Positions 57,061-64,000 of a DNA stretch of 64,000 nucleotides are shown here, piece by piece (the stretch's first letter is position 1; every line of letters begins with the position of its first letter). The stretch is taken from contig CAOLHI010000058.1 of assembly GCA_948474755.1 (NCBI GenBank), forward strand, positions 1,426,001 through 1,490,000, in the 5' to 3' direction. Under the pieces are notes generated by a model that searched no databases, was not told the DNA's origin, and saw only the letters and a list, made by a program, of their open reading frames with translations. This DNA comes from Ctenosaura bakeri. Lineage: Eukaryota; Chordata; Lepidosauria; Squamata; Iguanidae. Made by a program: the position numbers and the translations under genes.

Positions 57061-58753
57061 ATAAGTGTAGCTTATAAAAATAAATAGACACAGTAGCTGA
57101 TGATAGATTATATTAGATATGTAGGTAGGCAGATGATAGACAGACAGATGACTGATAGATAGACAGTTTGATCAATCTAAGAACAAATATATGAAATGTG
57201 CTCAAAGTAGCTTTTTAAAATGTGAGAGGCCTCACATTCAAACTCACTTGTAAGCCTGAAATGAAAGCAATCATCCATAAATATGACCGGGTTCATCCAA
57301 TCCATGACACAGAGGGTGGGCTTTTAAGAGCCTGTAGTTCCAGCAATTTTAATCTGACTTTAACTGGATATTTTTAATTTGCTTTTTGAAACCTAGTGCT
57401 ACCTGTCATGAGTTCTTAGGAGGGGATCCACTACAAATTAACATAAATAGATGCAAATTGGCTGACAGTGTCTGTTGTGTATGGAAGGTAGAAAACCCCT
57501 GGAAACCCAGCCCAGATATTTTTATGTAGTTTCCAAACTGCAACTTTCAATCTCTATGACAACTGAGTATCAGTACATTCACTTTATGTTGCAAGTGATG
57601 TCAAGGATGATAAACAAAGGCTTGAACACAGGCATCCATTTTATAGTTTAAATTAAAATTAAATGATGTGTTAAAATGATAAGACACAAAAAGCAGGTTA
57701 GCAGTGGAGGAGCTTGCCAGCATTAAGAGAAGTTACCACCACATTCCATGCACAGAGTGAAGCAAGTGCATAAGCAATTAATAGCTATGACTTTGGCTCT
57801 GTTCTCCCAATAGCTTACAAGTCAGCATTTTGCTTTCCCAATTCTTTGTACCTGTTTTCATTGCAATGCGGGATCCATTTTTGCAGCTACAGCTCACGTC
57901 AATGACATCACTGTAGGAGAAAACTTGAAGTGTTCATCCTTGATTAGATTGCCTGGTAACAATGCTGCTGGCCCACGTTGGAAACATTTTTAATTGTTCT
58001 GGTGCTTGAAAGGACAAAGGCCTTGGGAGGACTGATTGTTTCTGTGACACTTGGAAGATGGAGGGGAAAAGATTTTCCTGAAAAACATTATTGCATCACA
58101 TCCTCCCCCTTGTAACATTGTTGTTGATAAAATTTTCCAAAGCTGTCTAGATAAGATGATTTATCAAAAGCGGCTAATGCACAGACAGCTTGTCTGCTTT
58201 TCCTGACACACACACCACCTTGATTGAAAAGTAAGATAAACATTATTATCAGAAGAAAGAGAAAGCAAGTATCATTTTTCCCAGCAGTTTGAGAAAGGGT
58301 CCAAGGATGTCAAAAAACCTTTCAACAAACGCAGTCTAGAGTGGTTGGATTTCAGTGAATGGTCAAAGGGTATTATGTCAAAAAATGACATAGCCTTTTA
58401 GATTGTTGGAGCAATGAGGCAGATAAAAGTTAACAATGAGTATTTTCAAATACAAATTTGCAGTATGTTCCTGTCACAGCTGTAATAACACGCCTGGTTT
58501 GAACAATCTGCTACAAAGTCAGTGTGCTGCATTAAAGACATTAAACAGCCTTTCTTCCTTTTCTGAATGTCAAAACAAAGTCTGTTCCCTTGACGCACAA
58601 GCAAAGTACTTGTTGATCCAAGCAACCTAACACCCAGAGATCTAAATATGCATATAGGGTGACTGTCTGTCCTACAATACAGAGGACAGGTCTTCATTTG
58701 AGGATGATCCTTTGTTTCAATACATCTTCTGTTCAAAGAGCCCTCGAGACCAA
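57061..58753. other. Intergenic DNA; possible conserved noncoding sequence
   Basis: A degenerate GATA/GACA stretch at 57100-57170. The part at 57280-58430 is free of recognised repeats, even in composition and rich in short motifs such as 'tgacatcactg' and 'gattagattgcc', so it is a candidate for constrained noncoding DNA. This impression needs an alignment. Confidence 0.35.
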
Positions 58754-59288
58754 GGCCCTTTTTGCATTGAGGCTTCTCGCGCGAGCGGGGAGGGCGGCTC
58801 GTGCGAGAAGGCTCCTCCGGGAGGCTGCCATTTCCCCCCTCCTTCCTTCTGCAGGTGAAGGAACGAGGGGGAAGCAGCAGCCTTGCGCGAGCCGCCCTCC
58901 CCCCTGGGCGAAGCAGGAGGCTGTCGCATCCTCCCCCCACGCGAAGCAGGAGGCTGTCGCATCTGCCCCCCCACTCGTGCGAAGCAGGAGGCTGTCGCGT
59001 CCGTCGTGCTAGCGCCCTGCCCCTTCCTTCCGCAGGGGCGGAGGGAAGGAAGCGCGACCCGGCTGCCTCCCCGATGCTCCGCACAGGAGGTAAGTGCGCG
59101 TGGGTGCCGGGAGTGATGCGCAAGCGCGGGTGATTTTCGCTTTGAGGCGAAAATCAAAAAACCCGCGATCGCGCCGCTGCAGCCCCATGAGTGCAGCGGA
59201 AGTGGGAGTGCGTCGTGCAGAGCGACGCTCCCACTCCCGTGAGGCTCACGGGGCTGTCGTGCGACAGAAAGCCCATGTGAAAAGGGCC
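58754..59288 (+). mobile_element. MITE family H2, CpG-rich copy (535 bp, TSD CAA)
   Basis: The left end GGCCCTTTTTGCATTG and right end CATGTGAAAAGGGCC are flanked by CAA on both sides (58751-58753 and 59289-59291). The interior is extremely CpG-rich. It contains three tandem units of 'gcgaagcaggaggctgtcgc' (58908, 58941 and 58979) and a perfect 10-base-arm hairpin TGATTTTCGC/GCGAAAATCA (59131-59140 and 59147-59156). Long overlapping ORFs on both strands follow from the GC content and are not genes. Confidence 0.82.
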
Positions 59289-59291
59289 CAA

Positions 59292-60099
59292 GTCCAGTTT
59301 AAAGAATATAACAATGGAGAAATTGAAATTGTGGTCCAACAATGAACAACACACTGTGCAAGCATAGAGGTCAGCTGGCTACAGTCTTTCCTATTATCGT
59401 AAAATATATTACTGCTTAAATCATAGCAATTCTTTCTAAATTTGCATTTATGTGCATGTATTGAAATATGTAAATTCTATTTTGCTTTTTTTTTTGGTAA
59501 TGCCATTCCTCTTAAGTGGGCACTGCATATTAGAGATGTAATTCTTTAATAATTTTGTCCTCAGAGGAGGCAACAGTCAATTTAATCAGTCTTCTTCCCA
59601 CTGAGAGAAAGACTTTGAAAAAGGCATAGTTTCATAAGACAATTTGTAGTTAGGAACTAATTCTGCACCAAATTCACATGGTATTTTTCCACAGAAAACA
59701 GCATTTTTCTGTACAGCAAATAGCATGATATACACAGAACACATACCTGGACTTATGCAGTGTGAGAGGCTGTGGGGAGAATATTAGCTTGATGCCTAGG
59801 TATTCCTATAGAGACTTATGCTTGCTCTCCAAGGACCTGATCACCTTGTGCATGTACACACACACACACACACATCAAACCAATAGGGAGTTGGTGCTTG
59901 GAGTGGCATTAGCAGGGCCTGGTCTTCATTCTTCTCTGTGGAGCAGTAGCAATGGTCTATTTGCATTTAGCTATTCCACACACACTCACACACACATTGT
60001 GGGTTTACGTAGCAGCTGTTTTCACCTTTCCTTGGCCCTCTTAGGTTTCCCTGGATTGGGAGCAGGGCCTTGGAGGAGCACAGGACTCACTGTCCTGTT
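59292..60099. other. Intergenic DNA with CA repeats
   Basis: (CA)n at 59855-59874 and a shorter CA run at 59979-59997. No gene was recognised. The leader of the fossil element that follows may begin in the last 100 bases. Confidence 0.45.
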
Positions 60100-60435
60100 G
60101 TCACATGGCTGATTAGATGCCTACTGGCCCTGGTCCTGGGGCCTAGTGGCCTTCACATTTGAGGCCTATAGGGTCTAGCACTTTGTGGCAGATTGTGGCC
60201 TAGCAGCCTAGTAGATATCAATCTTAGCAGCCTATTGGCCCTATTCTAATATGGCCAATTGGAGGCCTACTGGCTCTGGTACTTTGGGTACTTTGGTAGC
60301 TTACCCTACTTGATACTTCCTTGTGGCTGATTAGAAGCTTGCTGGCCTGGATACTTGATGCCTATGAAAGGCCTATTGGCCTAGTGCTGCCAGGCTGATT
60401 GCAGCTTGCAGGACCATGTACCACATGGCTGCTTA
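60100..60435 (+). repeat. Degenerate leader repeats of a fossil Ngaro/DIRS element
   Basis: Units of the type 'tggctgattagaggcctact' plus 'ggccctggtact' recur near 60105, 60186, 60252, 60324, 60390 and 60424. They share 'tggctga' and 'ggcctact' with the 47-bp units of the intact element at 10062-10400, though the spacing is longer and irregular. Confidence 0.5.
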
Positions 60436-60439
60436 GAGA

Positions 60440-60711
60440 CCCAGTTGGGCAGTTCGAAATTGCACGGCAAAGCAGTGAGGTGGAGTTGGTAAAATGTGAC
60501 ATCTAGTCTACTTTCCATCTTCTCATGGGACATCCTGAAGGCTTTGAGTTATTAGGCTTTTTTGGGGGGTGGTGGTGCATATGACACAGACAGGGTTCTT
60601 CCCACGGAAAAGTTGGTATCTTGTTCAGCTTTTGAAAAGTTTAGTATTTTCCTGAAGTGGACCCTTATGCGTAGGTCAGGTCTGAGAGTGAGAATTCATT
60701 ACCTCAACGTT

Positions 60712-60767
<56 letters not shown>

Positions 60768-61165
60768 TTTTCTTCCTTGGTAATACAGGAATGAAGCAGA
60801 ATTCTTTTTTAATGAGGCAATTTTATTCCCTAAAGATTTAGGGGCTCCACTGGCTTATGAGAAGATGGAGGCCACTAATACTTATATAGTTTTCTTAGGT
60901 ATTGAAACTGACATGGCCAGGCAACTTATTGGGCATCTTAACTGTTTGTAGAGTAGTTATTCCTGGTAGGACCTTTTGAGGCATCTTTGTGATGCTATTG
61001 CAGGTGTGTGGCAGCCACACCATAAGATTCAGATATCATGGAGAATTTGTATGTTTGGCAACAGATTCTTGCATTCTTCAATGCTATTTCCTTCTAGAGG
61101 GATGAGCTGCATATCCAGGATTTTTTGAAGATATCCTCAGAAGCAATAGCATTTATTTTAGAGAC
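60440..61165 (+). pseudogene. Fossil Ngaro/DIRS reverse transcriptase, second copy
   Basis: Read across several frames, this matches the RT of the element at 9536-15540 in order. 'VELVKCDI-STFHLL' matches its 'GAEMAKADIKSAFRLL'; 'HPEGFELLGF' its 'HPSDFELLGF'; 'SCSAFEKFSIFLKW' the equivalent block; and 'IHYLN' its YLDD motif. After a (TTTC)n tract come 'LGNTGMKQNSFLMRQF', 'DLGAPLAYEK', 'FLGIETDM', 'RHLCDAI', 'PHHKIQIS' and 'LKISSEAIAF', the last at the start of RNase H. Numerous frameshifts and stops, an internal deletion near 60925-60940 and loss of everything upstream of RT show it is old. An H2-type MITE cuts it off at 61169. Confidence 0.8.
60710..60766. repeat. (TTTC)n microsatellite within the fossil RT
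   Basis: About 14 perfect TTTC units lie exactly between codons matching 'HYL(D)' and those matching '(F)VG' in the intact relative, i.e. at the polymerase active-site motif. Confidence 0.92.
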
Positions 61166-61168
61166 TAA

Positions 61169-61320
61169 GGCCCTTTTTGCATGTTATCCATTTGCGCGGC
61201 TGGGGGGGGCATCTCTCACTAAAAGTCTCAGCAGGAACGCTGCTGCTTCCCTACTCCTTGAGTTCTGCGGTGCTTCCTGGTTGCACAAGCGTCACATGAG
61301 CACCCCGCCCTTTCCTATGT
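61169..61320 (+). mobile_element. Truncated H2-type MITE end
   Basis: GGCCCTTTTTGCATG at 61169 is identical over 14 bases to the left end of the element at 58754. The following G-rich, CpG-containing 140 bases are recognisably related. No right end was found, so it is truncated. Confidence 0.6.
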
Positions 61321-61344
61321 AAGATATACTGTGATAGAGGGTCC

Positions 61345-61500
61345 CAGTTATTTGTTCATTATTTCTGCACAGAAGATGTCTTTAGAGCAAAAATACTATG
61401 TACTAGTTTTATGTAGAATATGTCCTGAACTGCAAAGATTCTGTTTAGTCCAAGAATCTCTTCATCAGGGTTTTCTGACACTCAAGAAACAGGTTTCTTT
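61345..61500. repeat. Fragment of the repeat seen at 24300-24620
   Basis: Shares 'tcttcatcagggttttctgac' and the TTCTGCAC-type motif with 24300-24620. Family unknown. Confidence 0.5.
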
Positions 61501-62399
61501 TTTACCATTCCTTAAAATATTTTGGAATATTCTTTCCACCTCTCTGCATATACACAGGGTGTTCTCCTGCCCATCACCTTGTTCTGCTGAATTCAATGGT
61601 GATTGAGCTGCAAATGCTGAAAGGGAGCTACATATCAATCTGTGACCTTTTCCCTGAAGCCCTACTATTTCAGTGAGTGTTTGCAGAGTTCTTGCATCAT
61701 AAGTAAATAATAAGTCTTCACAATGATAAGCAAGAATTGTAGAACTACTTAAAGTGCCTAGATAACAACACAATTAAACTAGTAGCATCTAGGGATGTAA
61801 AAACTGACCAGAATACTACCCGGGGGGGGGGTCTTAATCATACTTAGTGAGCATAGTCAAAAGTTCTGTCTCATAAGTGCTGCATGTATATTGGTGTATG
61901 AATTAGCATCCCACACTGAACAGAAAGGACATTAGAATATATAATAGCTTTGTGGCATATGTGAAAATCCTGATTAAATTTTTTATTCTTTCATCACATG
62001 CAAACATAATGTCCTTTTCTATGTACCTTTTTGTGGGACAGGTTTACAATTGGATTCTGCTGCTGTTTCTGGTGTCTGCTCAGTGTATATTCCAGAGATC
62101 TATTAAATTAATTACAAAAGCTGAGAGATATGAGGGAAGGAAAAGGGAAATTAATTTTTTTTTCATATTTTGGTAAACAAATTCTCTACTTGATTTCAAA
62201 CACCTTAAATCTTAATTAAAATCTCAGTGAATAATATTAGTGTTTTAAGGACCTCTTCTAAGACTGTTATCAAATTCCATCTAAAGCTTCATAACACATT
62301 GTCCTTGTCTTCTTGCCTGTAATAAACAGGGTCTGAAAGATGCTAATGACAGCATAAGTATATGAAACTGTGATGTCTAGTATGATAAGTCTCATTTCT
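61501..62399. other. Intergenic DNA, nothing recognised
   Basis: AT-rich with a G-run at 61823-61831. Short chance ORFs only. Confidence 0.45.
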
Positions 62400-62920
62400 T
62401 CATCTAAGTTAACAACAAGAACAACAACGTTTATTTATAATGCCCTTTCCACCAACAGACAGAACATCAAACATATACAGTCAGAGACAAAGACAATAAA
62501 ACATAACATTATCAATACACACACATACACCCCAACATCCCACCAGTCACCTCAGAAAATTCAGGCATAGCTCAACAGAAAATCAAAGAGGAAAGTGTTC
62601 AACCTCTTACAAAAATGAGTTAGCTTTTTCTCCAACTGAATGTCCAAAGGAAGACCATTCTACAGATGTGGAGCCAGATCTTGGAAGATTTAAGCCTTGA
62701 CAGAGTTGTACGAGTTGGGCAGGGCGGGGGGGATCCTTTGTCTGTAAACCTTAAATTCCAGGATGATGCATACCATGCTAGCTGAGCTGCCAGGCACTGG
62801 GAAGGATTAGAGCACAGATCCCAAAACAGAAAGACCAGAAGTTTGAAACAGATCCTGGCACAAACTGGTAGCCAGTGAAGGTTTCTACAAAAGGAAGAAA
62901 CATAAATATTTAAGGACCTT
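62400..62920. repeat. LINE-derived repeat, third diverged copy
   Basis: Starts 'aacaacaagaacaacaacgt' with 'tttatttataatgccctttcc'. It later has 'ccaaaggaagaccattctac' and 'acaaactggtagccagtgaa', corresponding in order to blocks in the repeat copies at 39680/46715 and 47500/49150. Confidence 0.5.
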
Positions 62921-64000
62921 TAAAAATTCCATTAATGTGTATGCATCTACTCCACATATGGCTAAGTCTGGATCCAAACTATAACAAGTAAAAACAAAGT
63001 TCATAGAGTCTTCCATAAATTGTATGGAAATAAGGTTTTTGCTTTAAAAAAAAAATCAACTGTTGGAAAAAACAAAGCTTTCAGACTCATCTATATCTAG
63101 TTCCAGGCAGATAAATCATTCACAGAAGTCATCCAATTCCTAGGAAATGTAATACATGAAAATTGCCCCTAGAGATTTCAAACATTGGCCAGAGTAAAGA
63201 ATAGAGTTTAATTTTAATGTACTAGCAGGCACTTCTGTCATCTAAAACAAGGATTTACAAAGTGTAATTTATTTGTTCCACATGCTAATCTGGCACTCCT
63301 CTATCAATGAAGTGGAAGCAGGAGGGGGAAAAAAAGAAAAGAAAAAAGAAAGATCATTTAGTAGGTGTTAAGTCTAGCTTGAGATGTTTAATTTCAGTTT
63401 CATTAACTTTGCCATCTGTTTTATCTCAAAAGCACAAAGTAGTAGCAGATGGAGATCTTGCACTTTGAGTCCATGCTGTTAAAGGCAGAGCCATTTACTA
63501 ATAAAGTTAATGCCAGCCATGATTTAATTAAGGATGAGGCCCTTGATGTTGTAGATCTGATTGGGAATCAGGTGACCTTCAGTGATTGCACACTTCCACA
63601 TGGAGGATAACAGGATCAGCCAGGTGATGCTATCATATTATTTATATATCTGTGTTGGATCCAGATTTAGGTGCATATAGCTGGGTTGATTGAAACAGAT
63701 ATCTGGGATATGATTGTGTGTGTAGATTAGGGTGGCCAGTTGTGGATGGATTGGAAGCCAGTTTTCACCCCTCTGAGAAAATGTTCTCTCTCTCTCTCTC
63801 TCTCTCTTCATACACACACACTAGCCAAAGTCCATCAAAGAACAAAACAAAAGTGACTTCAGATCTCTGTTTTTCACAAATTTTAGTCGATTTTCTATAT
63901 CTTGAGGAAGGAGATGCTTGGTAAGCTAAAGATGTTTTGAAGGCATGTGCCTCTCTTTGAGACATCCAGAAGTGGCTTTTGACCATTTTTGTCTGTTCTT
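62921..64000. other. Intergenic DNA with a (TC)n/(CA)n microsatellite
   Basis: A/G-rich run at 63320-63350. The microsatellite 63784-63821 is (TC)n then (CA)n. No gene was recognised to the end of the window. Confidence 0.5.

Noticed and set aside
58446..59123. 225-residue minus-strand ORF
   Set aside because: It overlaps the CpG-rich H2 MITE with ORFs in several frames; its sequence is repeat-derived and no domain is visible.

Overview
This is vertebrate nuclear DNA, most likely from a squamate reptile. The evidence is an AT-rich background with no recognisable host exon, together with a repeat set typical of lizards and snakes: CR1/L2-type LINE tails, a tRNA-derived SINE with an ACA-type tail, a complete L1, a tyrosine-recombinase (Ngaro/DIRS) retrotransposon, solo LTRs of an endogenous retrovirus, and many short inverted-repeat DNA transposons. 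The species assignment is inference. I found no host protein-coding gene, rRNA, functional tRNA or CRISPR array.

Layout. 1-8.5 kb: intergenic DNA with microsatellites and one eroded CR1/L2 LINE tail (3.64-4.28 kb). 8.54-9.00 kb: MITE family H1, copy 1. 9.54-15.54 kb: an almost complete Ngaro-type retrotransposon, with a CpG-rich leader, a 47-bp tandem array, a broken gag, a broken reverse transcriptase/RNase H, an intact tyrosine recombinase and an intact SGNH hydrolase. 15.6-16.5, 20.05-20.93, 30.06-30.92 and 53.79-54.69 kb: four solo LTRs of one ERV family, each with its own 4-bp target-site duplication; the first three are on the minus strand and the fourth on the plus strand. 16.5-39.7 kb: intergenic DNA with SINEs, LINE tails and MITEs. 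39.77-46.70 kb: a full-length L1 flanked by a perfect 19-bp target-site duplication, with intact ORF1 and an ORF2 carrying two frameshifts and one stop. 46.7-49.2 kb: a nest of transposons, including a SINE that holds an H2 MITE, and two H1 MITEs. 49.2-58.7 kb: further MITEs, minisatellites and two stretches that might be conserved noncoding DNA. 58.75-59.29 kb: a CpG-rich H2 MITE. 60.1-61.17 kb: a fossil of a second Ngaro/DIRS element, whose reverse transcriptase active site has turned into a (TTTC)n microsatellite. 61.2-64 kb: repeat fragments.

How the parts work together. In the Ngaro element, Gag would package the RNA, RT/RNase H would make circular cDNA, the tyrosine recombinase would insert it, and the SGNH hydrolase is an accessory enzyme of unknown role. 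This copy cannot be autonomous because gag and RT are broken, but its recombinase and hydrolase reading frames are open. L1 ORF1p and ORF2p would mediate target-primed reverse transcription; this copy is young but dead in ORF2. The MITEs and solo LTRs are non-coding passengers. The two most unusual observations are compensatory changes that keep the internal hairpins of two MITE families paired, and the microsatellite growing out of the YLDD-motif region of the fossil reverse transcriptase.
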